Shown here: positions 25,401 to 36,721 of the stretch, one piece after another
Position numbering within the stretch: position 1 is the stretch's first letter
How the letters are laid out: every line of letters starts with the position of its first letter
DNA from: Mesodorylaimus sp. YZB2_4
Lineage: Eukaryota; Nematoda; Enoplea; Dorylaimida; Dorylaimidae
Direction: 5' to 3'
DNA: 64,000 nt
Assembly: GCA_030248295.1 (NCBI GenBank)
Contig: JASANH010000933.1
Span: 186,001 to 250,000 of the forward strand
Made by a program: the position numbers and the translations under genes
Notes under the pieces: generated by a model
Databases searched by the model: none
What the model was told of the DNA's origin: nothing
Seen by the model: only the letters and a program-made list of their open reading frames with translations

Positions 25401-26786
25401 ACATCTCGGCAGCAGTGTTTCCTGGCATGCGATTTTCTGAGCCCGTCGTAGCTGTCTGATGATCAGTGGTGGCTGGTGACCTCGGCTGGTGACACAGGAA
25501 TCTGGCCCGTCGGTCGTCACCTCATATTCTTCCAACCATGGATTGGGTGGAGGAGGATGGACCAGATATGTCGTTCGGAATGGAGTGACGAAGAAACCAC
25601 AGCTGCGCCCGCGAGGGGCTGAAAAACTGCTGGTTGGATCAGCTTGTAGGTTCCGCCCTGACCAACCTGCTTTGGTGACTCTTCTTTGAGGGCTACACAT
25701 TGGGATATGCAAGTGAACAACAATAGCCCGTTACCAACGAATGAATGTGTCCTTTATCAAAAGACACGTCCGGCCATGAGAGACATACACTGGGAACAAA
25801 ACTGTAGTATCGACCCTGCTGACCAATAGACTGGGCAGTGAAGCTTTTCACTCTACTCCACAACTTCTTGGAGGTCCCCTCGTCAGTCATGCCATGCCCC
25901 CTGCACTCTGACTATCGTTATAGTCTTTTGGCATCGACCGACCCGACCCAATGTTGCACTGTGTAATGCGACTGCTCATCTATTTTCGAGTATGATGACT
26001 CTGTTTCATGGATAAAGGGCCATCGATAAAGGACGTCCTCAGTCAGGAGTGGGGAGGGTTGAAGAATGGACAAGAAACGACAACGATGGAGTGAAGATGG
26101 CGAAGAGAAGACGTCCGCTTTTGGCCTACACGCAACGGTTGTCACTGTCTGAATAACCTTTTGGGGCTGGCCAGTATGTGGGCAGAAAGTGGGCAGGGGA
26201 TCATAATCTCAAAAATCGTGCCGGCGTATTTTATGGACGGCCCCTCCAGTGGGTTGAACTGTGAATTCTCGCTGCCTGCATGAAGAGATCCTCGACACTA
26301 CGCCAGAGAAAAGGGCGTTTTGGCGGAAATTCAAAGTTTCTGATCCGACAGACCCACAGCTTGGGCTGGTTCCCCCAAACCAAACCGGTTCGGCCTGGAT
26401 CAGCGAGTCGGTTCGGTAGGTCGGTCGATGCTGGGAGCCACTTGAGCAGCGGAGTAGTTCTTGCTCCAGGCCATATTGCCATGGCCCCCTCTGTTCGTCG
26501 GCGTTGGATTGCATTAATTTGGACATGTTTCTAATAAGGTACTTTATTCTTTTGGCCCCTTTTTGTGTCCTCTACAGTGCACTGTTGAAGTTTTTATATA
26601 CTGTACAGTATATTTTAAAAAACCATTGGTTCCATAGCACACCATGTGTCTGTTTTTGTTAGCCGTGCATCATACTGTAGACCGGATGTGCGCGAGCAAA
26701 GAAAAAGCATCATCAGTTCCTCATCGAATCGAAAATCGAAAGCAAAATTGTAACTGTTACCAAAATTTTCCTTTTCCCAGACAGAA

Positions 26787-29700
26787 ATGTCAACTCAAAC
26801 TGCTGCCGATGTCGCCGAACATTTGAGACAGGTGAAATCGTAATTCGGATTAGGAATAAATCGAAAAAACTTTTTAGTCTCCATTTCAGGAAGAAGAATG
26901 GCTCAATACTTTAACCAGCAGTTTAAAAAGAAGTGAACAATTGAAAGAACGAATGTTAAACACACTCACATCATTCGAGCAGCGTTTATCAAAGCTGGAA
27001 TCGACTGTTCTTCCCCTCTATGAACACACGGGAATGCTCCAACAGAGGCAACAAAGTACGTCGGCCTATTTCACTTCGCTTTTATCCTCCATTTCAAAAT
27101 GTAAAAAGTTTTTTAATTTTAGATATTTCAAAGACAATGAAAACGCTGGATTTAATGTTAAGCTTTTATCGAGTCGCGGCCGAAGTGGACGCGACTGTCA
27201 GGGATAGCGAGTAAGTGCTGTGCGTTATAATTCTATGCCTAAATCAAATTTCAAATGTTGTATTTTGCTTTCAGTCCTCGAGAAGATCTGGACAAGTATC
27301 TGCAGCATATGAATAAAATCAAAGAAGCTGTGGAATTCTTCGCGTCTGACAAACAAAGCGAAACGCAATTGAATAATGTGGTAAGCGTAACTTACCGTGT
27401 CATCTTTTGATTTTTCGAGATTCTAAGCTTTTCTTTCCCAGCCGACTCACCCAGCCTGTGAAGAGCGTATTGAGTAGTATCTTGGGTCGTGGGAGTCAGG
27501 CTCGGTTGGTTGCCTAGCCAAGCTGGCCTGGCTTCCATGTGGTGTCAGTGGATGTCAATCAGCGAGCAGGGTGGCTGATGTGGACTACATGCACTACATC
27601 TTCTTTCTAGCGTGCAAGTTTTGATTTTGGTTGCGCCGCTTTAGAAAGAGAACTGAAAGAGCAGTTGCGAAAAAGTAGCATCCCGTTACGACCAGCAGTA
27701 ATTTTGGATGCAATTTCGGACAATTATGGTGAGCCAATAGTTTAGTTCTTTGTTTTTCGATTCTGACTTCTGGATTCTGTTTCAGAAATTATTCCCGACA
27801 AGATTTCGAAAATGGACTTGATGCCTGGTAAGTTCTAAGGGCTACTCTCAAGGGAATACCATCGATTTTCTGTTTTCTAGCTGGGGCCATTCAAAGCCTC
27901 TCCAGTTTGGTTCAATGGTTGTGGATGAATGCCGAGGTTAGTGCTGGTGGCGGACTATCGTCTTATGGTGATGCGAGAGGAGCTGCTGCTTTGCGAACAT
28001 TACAAGGGTAATACTTTGCATATCTTCATGTTTCTTATCCATCCTGGTCGTTCCAGATGCTCTTTTCCCGCGGGCTAGTAGGGGTTTTGTTAGTTGACCC
28101 TATCTTGCCATCGACTGGGATCAAACCGGGATGCACGCCGGGCAAAAGCGCGTGTTAGTCACTACTCCGCGATGTCGATGGCTACCATCACAACCATACC
28201 CATCCCGTGCATCGTAAGGGGACCCGGACTCGAGGCCTCTCCTGGAGGAATAAAGGGTGAGTCACCCACCACCAGGCGTGCAAAGCGCAGTGAGAACATC
28301 ACCACGCTATCAGACAGACGGCCAGAGTTAAACCTAGGGCCAGTTTCCAGCTCTGCCAAGCAAACTGTGGCACACGCCTTTCACCGCTACACCACCCGCT
28401 TCATATTCATTATTTCTTATCACAGCGCTTTTTTCTTCAGAATCCAAGAACATATGAAAACGCAAATGAGCACGCTGACCGGCCAAGGCTCGGTGGCCAA
28501 ACAGTCTCCCTTGGTGAGTCGAATTATTAGTATTTCACTCCCCTTCGGCAACACTTTATTGTTATAGCCAACGAGAAAGGATACTACGCCTCAGCGACCG
28601 ATCGGGTATGTCGTCAAAGCTTGTTCTTGCAGCTAAAATGCAAACAGCGCGCGCATGAACAGAAGTTATTTTTCCTAAAATCTAAGCCACTGTATGAAAC
28701 AATGCTGCATTTTTAACAGAGGTAAGGAACAGGCGTGGGAGAATGCTAGAGGTAAACACTTTATTACTCACTTATAGCTGCTAAGTTTTCCTGCCGTATT
28801 CTCATTTTGACCATCCGCATATTAGCCGTGTTTTGGCATTCATTTTTTCATCACTGCTTTTCTTAGCACTGGCCTTTTGTGATGCTAGCATTGTTGACGT
28901 ATGGTCTTATTAGTTTGGGCAGTGTTCATTTTTGTTTTGCAGTGGTTTACAAAAACGAGCTCGCCAATACGCCGTCGATCCAAGTAAAGCGATTTGGTTT
29001 ATTTTTGTTTCTGCTAGCTGCTGTTGTCTGGCGCGCTAAAGGGGGACTTGATTTGACGATTCTCTATTGTAGCTTTCCGTCGTGCAACTTTGGCCGTAGA
29101 ACACGTGACCAAGGAAATGAGCTTGGAAAATGATGCCGAAACATTCGTTTTGGTCTTGACGGGTTTTATTGGCCTGCTACACGTAAGTGGGAGTTGTCAC
29201 GGAGGTTAGTCTGGTTCTGCATGCGTGCTGCTTTTAGGCGGAATTCGCTTTAATGCATAAAGTATTTGGGTTAAATGCACCGAGAGATATTTTGGTTCGG
29301 CAAGAACGAAATTTGACGCAAAAGTCAGCGCAGTATGTTCTAGATTTGGGCGAGGTAAGACATGGTTGTTTTGATAGGAGAAAGAATTTTTTAACTTGGT
29401 TAGTGCTTGATTATTTCAGGCTCTACTGGCTCAAATTCGGAAGAGCATGACCCGCAATGACCACGCGGCTATGTTATGCTTGTTTCCCGTTTCCAAGCAT
29501 CTGCATCAGAATGAGAAGGCGTTCGATACATTTTTGCAGGTAAGGGCTGCTATGGTTTGCGTCATGGGAGGTTCTGGTGACAATCATCCCTGATTTAGTA
29601 TTTTACTGTTGATCAACGTCGCCAATTCTACGATATGCAAGTCGCGACGAACACGCTGTGCGTGAAAGGAATGGAAGATTTTGTGGAGCATGTCAAAAGC

Positions 29701-31172
29701 GATCAAGACAAGTTCGTGCCCAAGGATGGTACTGTTCATCAGCTGACGAGCAATGTAAGTTGCTGCTTTTTCCGTTTAGATGTGATTTTAGACAAATCAT
29801 GTTTCAGGCATTGATCTTCCTGGAGCAGCTGATGGAAGTGAAAGACTGCTTGTCATTGATATTGAGTGGTGGAGTCAGCGAGAACGCGCCCGGAGTTGTG
29901 CCGAAATATTTCGGTATGATATATTCAGTTTTTCTGTGCCTTAGCTAAGGTCTCTTTTCTGTTTAGCTCGTGTTTTGTCGGCGCTCGGACTTAACCTTAG
30001 TAATAAGGCCGAGTTCTACACAACGGCGACGACTGCCGATGCGGCACTGAAGGCGATTTTTATGTTGAACAATTACAATCATATTTATAAGACGCTGCAA
30101 AAGACGGGCGCGATGAAAGTGGTATGCGAACAGAATCGGGAAGTGGAAGGTTATTATCAGGACCAGATCAAGCAGTATAAGAATCAGTACTTGGATTGGT
30201 GAGTGGGGTGTTGTTGAGAGGAAGGAAAAGGAGCCCAAGATAATTCTTTTTCAGTTGGTCCAAAGTGGCTTCAGGTTTGGCCGAAGGAAATGCCAACGCG
30301 TCGCCTTTGCTCGGACAGAAGCTGAGGGATAAAGAGAGGGAGCTGATAAAAGCTGGATTCGCAGTAAGTGAGCTTGGCCGATTCGGCTGGTTTGGTTTCA
30401 GGAGCAGAAGAATAGTGGAGATTCTTTTTAGTCTTTTAACAAGGATCTGGAGATGTTGTGCACGGCGCAAAGGACTTATTCGGTACCGGATTTGGATTTG
30501 GCGCAAGCGTTGAAAAAAGAATGCAAAAACATTATTTTCCCACGATATCAAACTTTTTTCAATAAGTAAGAGAGCTGTTGGCCGAGGATACAATCTTCTA
30601 CTTAGTCTAAATATACGAGCCCCGAAATTCTGCGTACGCGCCTGCCATGTGAGCTTACAGCCCCTTTTGCCCGCGAAAAAATTTAAAATTTCAGATAAAA
30701 GGTGGCAGGAAGGTGATTTTTTACGGTTAGAAATCCCCGCACACAGAAGATTGTGCGGACCTGGAGACAGTAAATTCCTGCTGCCTTTTATCAGGTCGTA
30801 CGGCAAACTGCAAGGATGTGGGCTTTTGTTCTGCCTGAATTCTTAAAAGTTAATAGCGCAGTTCAGATAAGCGAAATAATGTTTCCAATCTGTCTTTACT
30901 GATGACTAAACTGTTCGCGTTCTGCGCTTTCCAGCGGGCTTAAAAAACACCAAATAATATACAGTATGGCGGGGTGACTGTAGAGTAGTCCGAACCTACT
31001 GTAGCAAGAGTGCTCATCGTCAGTTTTAATTAGACCTTGTAAAATAAGCAGGTCTGTTTCTGTTTTTAGATACAACACAGCTAACTTCAGCAAGAATCCA
31101 GAGAAGTATGTTCGGTACACTCCTCAGGATGTATCAGCAATGGTTGATAAGCTATTTGATTCACAGGCTTAG
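26787..31172 (+). CDS. EXOC7: exocyst complex component 7 (Exo70), 19 exons
   Basis: 676 aa (family about 620-735). Exons: 26787-26831, 26890-27055, 27123-27210, 27275-27380, 27611-27728, 27786-27827, 27881-28007, 28441-28513, 28568-28605, 28943-28983, 29073-29182, 29238-29354, 29420-29539, 29599-29754, 29808-29913, 29967-30198, 30255-30363, 30432-30565, 31070-31172; all in frame. Exo70 tethers secretory vesicles at the plasma membrane within the eight-subunit exocyst. Evidence: an N-terminal coiled-coil half (EEEWLNTLTSSLKRSEQLKE, LPLYEHTGMLQ), RPAVILDAISDNY, the KDGTVHQLTSNALIFLEQL block, FMLNNYNHIYKTLQK, GQKLRDKERELIKAGF and the C-terminal KNPEKYVRYTPQDV. The ATG lies 6 bases after TTTTCCCAG, an acceptor that could mark a 5'UTR intron or spliced-leader addition. 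Intron 7 carries a SINE. Confidence 0.95.
28063..28404 (-). repeat. tRNA-derived SINE, family A, copy 2 (EXOC7 intron 7)
   Basis: On the minus strand the head reads GGTGTAGCGGTGAAAGGC (A box) and AGGTTTAACTCTGG (B box), followed by GGTGGTGGGTGACTCACCC and the tail ATGGCAAGATAGGGTCAACT...CTAGCCCGCGGG. Block order matches copy 1. It lies entirely inside an intron, antisense to the gene. Confidence 0.72.
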
Positions 31173-31315
31173 GATATGATGCTCACATAAAGTCCCTATT
31201 ATTTTGCTATTCTGTGGTGCGCTTTTATTTTGTGATAAATCGGTGTCTTTTGTTTGTTTTTTATAAAATTTTGCTCTGTTAGATACAACAAATGTGCGAG
31301 AACCTGGTCTGATGG

Positions 31316-32383
31316 CTAAACGTCGTCAGTCGACGAGGAAACAGACATGTCGCTGCTGATCTGCCTGGCGAAATTGATCATGGATTCGCGATATCTCTGT
31401 TCATCGATCTTGTCCGCCAGCTCCTCGTCCTGTTCTTGAATCGTGCTCACAACGGGAACACCTTCGTAGACTGTCTCTAATTGGACTGGAGGGACTCGAG
31501 GTAACTGGTGGCCACAGGGCATGACCATTGTTGAATTAACAGCGGATGAAACATCGGACGATGCGCGGTTTCTTCGTGATCCTGCTTTGCGTCCCGCGTC
31601 CACTTCGCTGAGACTCCGATCGAGGACTCTTTTTCGATCAGGTACTGTTTCGCGCGGCTGCCTATCCTCGACTCGCACATTTTGATGGAATCGATCGAAG
31701 TACTCGCTGATAGTGGATCTACGCCTCCTTTCGTGACCCACTCCATTGTCCATTCGTCTCAGTCTCTTGTCCACGTAGGTCAGAATCAGACGCCCGACCA
31801 GGACGAAGGTCAGAATGAGAACCACGGACACTGCAGCTGATACGTCGAACTCGAAATTGATATCCTGCCCAAAAAAGCCCAGATGCAGTTTGGCGGCGCC
31901 GTGATTGAAATTTGGGGACAAAGGTGTGCACGTCTTGTTGGTCGTGTCCCACTGCTCTCCATAAGGGCACAGACTCCATTGACAGAACTCCCCGTAGTAG
32001 CCAGGCTCGCACAGGCAGGTCATGTTCGAGGTCTCGGTCGATGCGGGGACGCCGAAGCCGCAATCGCAGTTCAACGAGGACGTGGTGTTCGAAGGTGGCT
32101 CCAACCAAGTGGCCAATTCTGGAGGGCACAGATGACGTTCTTGGAACCAGTTGTCGCTGGGTGTGCTCCTGGTGTTGTTGCAGTACCATTGATCTCTGTG
32201 AAGGCATACCTCGTACTGGCAGAACTCGCCCGCGTGTCCTTCCTGACATCGACACAGACCGCGATCAGTGTCGTTCCGGATCCCAAATTTGCCACAATCA
32301 CGAGCATCACACGACTCGCCTTGCCAAAAGTCCAAACAGCGGCAGACGTCGCTGAGCCAATGGCCATGCGCACATAGACGCAT
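31316..32383 (-). CDS. EGF-like single-pass membrane protein (family unknown)
   Basis: The frame from the ATG at 32383 gives 355 aa. The outer part has three Cys-rich EGF-type modules: CRCLDFWQGESCDARDCG, GLCRCQEGHAGEFCQYEVC and MTCLCEPGYYGEFCQWSLC, with several N-glycosylation sites (NNT, SNTT, NMT). One membrane helix (about residues 181-201, VSAAVSVVLILTFVLVGRLIL-like) is followed by a basic stop-transfer RLRR and a ~150-residue Ser/Arg/Glu-rich tail ending SSSTDDV, a possible PDZ ligand. The frame stays open above the ATG to about 32425, and no signal peptide follows the ATG, so an upstream exon with a signal peptide is likely. I do not recognise the family. A second copy of its first ~83 codons lies inverted at 63752. 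Confidence 0.7.
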   Translation of the reverse strand: MRLCAHGHWLSDVCRCLDFWQGESCDARDCGKFGIRNDTDRGLCRCQEGHAGEFCQYEVCLHRDQWYCNNTRSTPSDNWFQERHLCPPELATWLEPPSNTTSSLNCDCGFGVPASTETSNMTCLCEPGYYGEFCQWSLCPYGEQWDTTNKTCTPLSPNFNHGAAKLHLGFFGQDINFEFDVSAAVSVVLILTFVLVGRLILTYVDKRLRRMDNGVGHERRRRSTISEYFDRFHQNVRVEDRQPRETVPDRKRVLDRSLSEVDAGRKAGSRRNRASSDVSSAVNSTMVMPCGHQLPRVPPVQLETVYEGVPVVSTIQEQDEELADKIDEQRYRESMINFARQISSDMSVSSSTDDV

Positions 32384-32425
32384 TGTGACTTTCGAGTGGG
32401 GCCCGTGTGGAAAGAACAGTATCAA

Positions 32426-33262
32426 AGTCCCGTTACTTCGTCTCAGTTGTCACGCAGTCGAACGAATAAGTCTAAAATCGGGACGGCGATTATGGATTGC
32501 ACTCGTTGTCCTTACGTGACGTTGTCTCGCCAGCAATGAATTCTTACCTTTTTGAAGATGGATGGGTTTATACTGTAGCTGGATAAAAGCGCGAGATCTG
32601 ATGGAAGGGTAGTGAGTACATAGATTGATCGCCCCTGCTCTGCACTACTCCGGCGTAACATGTACGGCCTGTACAGATTCACGCCTGGTGACTAGGAGAT
32701 ACTATTTGCGGTAGAGGCACGTACAGCAGGTCGAAGAAGGCAAACTTCGTTAGCCCTGATTCCTTAGGCAATAAGGTTCATCTCCGTGCCCACCCACATC
32801 GGACTTTAGAGGGAGACACGTGTGAGCGGGAACTATCAACCTATTTTCATGTTCAGACTGATTTGCATATAAGTCCTAGGGCCCTACCTGCGTAGGACGC
32901 TGGATGTAAGGACAAGAAAATGGCTTCTAAACTTGAACTTTGAAGACGAGCACGCAGAACGGGCAAAAACATCAAGCTGAAAACCTGATTTGTAAGGTAC
33001 ACATTTAAAAAATCAAGTCGCCAAAAAAGGGCGTATATTTAAAATTCCCTCTCCGGCTTAACTGACTCGTGCTCGGCGGAAGAGGGAGTCGAACCCAACT
33101 CTGACCAATGTGAGAACCCGAAGCAGAACAGTGTTTTCAGCAGAACATGGACCCGGTCATGCGACCATTCGTGCTCCCATATCTACAGTACTTTGAACCC
33201 TCTCTGCCAAATAATGTAAGGAACTGTGACTGGCCATCAATGTCATCAGTGAACTGCGGATG
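32426..33262. other. intergenic, no supported gene
   Basis: Probably includes the promoter and missing first exon of the minus-strand EGF-like gene. No clear signal peptide exon with a good donor was found. Confidence 0.4.
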
Positions 33263-33406
33263 TACATGCCATGCCATACTTTCCCCATAGCCAAGCACCT
33301 ACGGCGCACTCGAGGGCTAAGTAACACATATTTGACAAAAATTTTTATCCAGGCTGGAGTCGAACCCTTTCCTGTAAATACGCGCCCAGCCGCTAGGCCA
33401 CGACCA
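33263..33406 (-). repeat. tRNA-derived SINE, family B, copy 2
   Basis: On minus: GTGGCCTAGCGGCTGGGCGC (A box), GGGTTCGACTCCAGCC (B box), TTGTCAAATATGTGTTACTT, GCCCTCGAGTGCGCC, then CATGGCATGGCATG. It ends only ~33 bp left of the Mutator-like element. Confidence 0.75.
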
Positions 33407-33447
33407 AGGTGTGCAAATATGCAATATGCAACCAATATGCCCATGTG

Positions 33448-33597
33448 GGGGACCCCAGACCGTTCACCGCACGACAGTTCAACGCAGGCGATTTAGCGCA
33501 AAGACCTTTCAACGCGAGACGATTCAACGCAAAGACCTTTCAACGCGAGACGATTCAACGCAAAGACCTTTCAACGCAAGACGATTCAACGCTAACA
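33448..33597. repeat. left terminal inverted repeat built of 31-bp tandem units
   Basis: Three 31-bp units sit at 33497-33527, 33528-33558 and 33559-33589 (CGCAAAGACCTTTCAACGCG then AGACGATTCAA), nearly identical, preceded by diverged half-units (TTCACCGCACGAC, TTCAACGCAGGCG, TTTAGCGC). Confidence 0.88.
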
Positions 33598-33777
33598 TGA
33601 TAGTCGTGTTTTTTGCCTTTCTACCAGCAGAAACAGGTGATGCTGATTGGTTTTCTTGTGTTCTTGACTGGTTCTTGCTTGTTGTTCCTAGTCAGTCTCG
33701 CTCGTGCGGTCTTGCAACTATTTTGTCTGCTGGAGGCTTAAATTAATAGTGATATCAAATCACTCTGCTGTGTCCCC

Positions 33778-34200
33778 ATGGCGTACAGTTTCGTCAAATC
33801 GAAGCGTGGGAAAGATAAGCTTGCTTATAATGGTCGACTATACTGCATGGTGAGCACAGCAACGTGCTATTTCAATGATTTTAAAATTAAATTCTACGTT
33901 TTATCAGGATCGCGAAAATTCTGATGGAACAACAAGCTGGCGTTGCGACCAAAAGCTTGATGGACGGCAAGTGTGCAAAGGACGCGTAAAGACTGATGGC
34001 AGTGGTGGTATAGAAGTAGTGACTGAACATTCCTGTTAACTTAACCTAGCTCGGATTGAGGTAAGAAGTGTAAAAAGTGAAATGTAAAGTCTGATCGTGA
34101 GCAGTGAGAATTTTTGTTTTCCATCTATAGGTCGCCAATGCAGCGTCTGCGACTCAAGACTCCAGTCGCAGAATAATCGGTAATGCAACATTAGCCCTAT
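33778..34200 (+). CDS. FLYWCH zinc-finger N-terminal part of the MULE transposase
   Basis: An ATG at 33778 opens MAYSFVKSKRGKDKLAYNGR and LYCM, then an intron (donor GTGAGC, acceptor TTATCAG at 33907) leads to SWRCDQKL, GRQVCKGRVKTDG and VVTEHSC. The order F...Y...W...C...C...H is the FLYWCH zinc-finger pattern used by MULE transposases to bind DNA. The frame stops at a TAA after EHSC; the junction to the downstream part (acceptor CTATAG before 34132) could not be made in frame with certainty, so the gene may already be broken here. Confidence 0.7.
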
Positions 34201-35356
34201 CAATGGAGGCAAAGGCGAATTTCCCAAAATATTCGACCATCCAACGGCAACTGGCTCGTGTTCGTCACCGCGAGAATGCACCATATCCCAACCCGCAAAC
34301 GCTCCAAGACATCGATATTCCAGCCGAGCTTCGACTGACAAAAGCTGGCGAGCAGTTTCTGTTCCACGATTCAGGCGAGCAAGACCCAGAGCGATTTCTC
34401 ATATTTTCGACTCAAAGAAATATGCAAACACTCCAGCAAACTAGGGTGAGCGCCTGCTTTTTCACCTTCTCCAGAAACTTTTCTTACATAGAAGTATCTT
34501 TGTTTGCTTCAGGGGTGCTGGAGCTTCACAAGGTGAAGATGATCACTGCATTAGCTTTCGTTCCAGTGCAAGACGTCGAGGCCTCATTGGATATTTTGAT
34601 TCACGAATATGAGGACGATGTCGATCTTATGGGTAAGCTTTACTACCGTTTCGGAGGACTGTTCCCCTCACTGTCTTATGATTTAGACGTGATCCTTCAT
34701 TTCGAAGATAATTACGTTCGTAATCGAAATCGACGACGCCCAGTAAGATTTCCAATCGAACTTTGGAATTTCCATCACGCAACAGCTGAAGGCCTGCCTA
34801 GAACGAACAATAATGTTGAGGCTTGGCATTTTGCATTTGAGGTGGGTTATTGTCTTATTTGCATCGAAACATTTGCTTTATTTTTCAAGCATTTAATTAT
34901 CATAACATGATTGGATCGCATCATCCGACACTGTATCGTTTCGCTCAGTCGTTACAACTGGAACAATCGCTAACAGAGACGAGAAAGGCCCGAATCGATG
35001 CCGGAGAACAGTATCCATTGTACAAGAAGGCAGTCTACGAAGCTAACGACAATCGATTAAAGAACCTTATCAACGATTATTCTAACCGCGACCGCATAGA
35101 TTTCTTACGTGGCTGTTCATACAACTTGGATTTTTATCAGGCGATTACGATTGCCTCATCGCATGAGTATGCTGGTGTTCTTGGCCAAAATGGTTACTTT
35201 GACGCAATGTCTTTTATGTATTTATGTTCCAGACTTGAAAATATTTGGTTTTATTTGCAGATAAAAACGTCAGCGTTGAATCGTCTCGCGTTGAATCGTC
35301 TCGCGTTGAAAGGTCTTTACGTTAAATCGTCTTGCGGTGAAATGTCATCGCTTTGA
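34132..35356 (+). pseudogene. MULE transposase, flanking parts kept, DDE core missing
   Basis: The first stretch (ALSMEAKANFPKYSTIQRQL to QRNMQTLQQTR) matches the region before the catalytic domain. The next coding stretch begins MITALAFVPVQDVEASLDIL and runs to YVRNRNRRRPVRFPIELWNF, LPRTNNNVEAWH and SHHPTLYRFAQSLQLEQ, the conserved C-terminal part. The roughly 200 residues that normally lie between, with the catalytic D...D...E and the Cys-His motif, are absent; only ~90 bp (about 34447-34540) join the two. The last frame runs on into the right inverted repeat. The copy cannot move by itself but its ends could be used by another transposase. Confidence 0.75.
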
Positions 35357-35428
35357 ATTGTCTTGCGTTGAAATGTCGGCGTTGAAACGTCTGCGCTAAA
35401 CTGTCCTGCGGTGAAAGGTCATAGCGCC
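35262..35428. repeat. right terminal inverted repeat of the MULE
   Basis: Reverse complement of the left end: CGTTGAATCGTCTCGCGTTG repeated, followed by more diverged units (GGTGAAATGTC, TTGAATTGTCTTGCG, GGTGAAAGGTC). Confidence 0.85.
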
Positions 35429-36115
35429 GCCCATGTGTGTTTCTTCAAGCAGACATTGGCCCACTTCTGAAGGAGGTAGCCACCGCTCGCTTGATTTAAC
35501 TTCTCCGAATGAAAGAGGCAGGCACCTATGACGATTTGGAAAAAAAATAAAAGGTCAAATGTCAAATGACTGATGCGGCATGGTCCAATTATCCACAGAC
35601 TTCTGTTTGTTCAAGGGGACCTTTTTATCACGAACGTCAGCCGGGCTCAAACAGCCCAATGACGTTCAAGCCTCGACAAATGAATTCACCTTATACGCTT
35701 CTGCTGTCCATACTTACGTTAGGGCGTTGTAATTAGTGTTGCGGTACGGTTAATGGTCAGAGAAAGAGTGCGCTGAGGAGTGCCAAGAAAGAGCGAATAA
35801 AAGTTTCATCTCCCCTAAACAAGGAGCGATTCTTAACTCGGGAAGGGAGGAAGCTGCGGGACATTCCTTCATACCTCATGTTATATCATAACTTTATTTT
35901 TATTTGAACTTTATCCAAGCACAGTGGAAGTACTGTGGACGAGTCCGACTAAAACCTTTGACCTGCCTCGAGACTCGAGCTCGGATAAATTAAAGTGACC
36001 CATATCTGACACCAGCCGTCTGAGGCAGTCTCAACTGAGCCATCTGAGGCTCCTCAGTCTGAGGCATCTCAACTGGCCTCACTCATTGTATCGACTGTCA
36101 CTTTTCCTCGCAACC

Positions 36116-36721
36116 ATGAACGTGTCGAACCTGATCAACTCGACGAATGAGACTGATCTCGAAAGACGATCAATGGCCTTCCTTTCCAATTTTCGGACGC
36201 CAAATCTGATGGTCAGCATAGTCTCGTTCATCGGCATTATCACCAATTCGCTTTTGATGATCGTGATTGTCCTTACCAAGGACCTGCACAACAAAGGGCA
36301 ATTCATCATATTCAGTCACGCCCTCACTGAATTCTTCTACGCCTTGTGCACATTCGTAAACAACTTTCGCAAATTCTTATTCGCCATTCTGGGGCTGGCC
36401 GACGTGGTTGATCGCTTGCACTGTAAACTGATGCTGTTGCCACTGGTATTGTCGAGTAAGGTGACCGTTTTGGCCATTCTCATGTTATGTATCGACCGCA
36501 TGCTCTCCATGGGCAAGCCTATTCTATACCAAAAACTGAGATCAGTCAAGTACATCGCAACTATGAATGGGCTGTGCTGGGGCGCAGTACTCTTGCACGT
36601 CCCGTTCATGTTCATCGACTCCGACACCACCAGCTTGTTGCCGCTTTGCCAGTTAGCATAGGCTGTCAGACAAGCCTATCGTTCATCAGAGACCTTCAAA
36701 GTCATGATCTCCAGTGAGTGA
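36116..36721 (+). pseudogene. truncated GPCR of the local Srsx-like family
   Basis: From the ATG at 36116 the first four membrane segments are well kept (NLMVSIVSFIGIITNSLLMI, KDLHNKGQFIIFSHALTEFF, VTVLAILMLCIDRMLSMG, LCWGAVLLHVPFMF) through to LLPLCQLA. A TAG at 36659-36661 then stands where the sisters have tyrosine or threonine. About 19 more codons still resemble the paralogues (AYRSSETFK) before a TGA, after which no TM5-TM7 sequence follows. It is the only family member on the plus strand. Closest to the gene at 57869 by eye. Confidence 0.75.

Larger units (their letters stand above)
23737..26786. other. repeat-rich intergenic region
   Basis: No gene is supported between the SLC13 pair and EXOC7. 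It contains the family C repeat and poly-C/poly-G runs described separately, and otherwise no recognisable feature. Confidence 0.5.
33439..35437 (+). mobile_element. Mutator-like element (MULE) with 9-bp target duplications
   Basis: GCCCATGTG flanks the element on both sides (33439-33447 and 35429-35437), the 9-bp duplication typical of MULEs. The element is 33448-35428, 1981 bp. Its ends are inverted repeats of at least 150 bp each: the left end begins GGGGACCCCAGACCGTTCAC, the right end (reversed) GGCGCTATGACCTTTCACCG, and both continue as short subrepeats of the form TTCAACGCRAGACGA. A FLYWCH/MULE transposase gene with a missing middle lies between. Confidence 0.88.

Noticed and set aside
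25263..25712. 149-codon minus-strand frame
   Set aside because: Overlaps a degraded repeat fragment and shows no family motif.
28720..28751. Possible extra EXOC7 exon between TTTTAACAG and GTAAAC
   Set aside because: Including it breaks the frame into the next exon; joining 28605 to 28943 keeps frame and gives the expected LQKRARQYAVDP sequence.
33497..33589. Regular 31-bp repeats resembling a CRISPR array
   Set aside because: The units are contiguous with no unique spacers, sit in an animal genome and recur inverted at the other end of a transposon.
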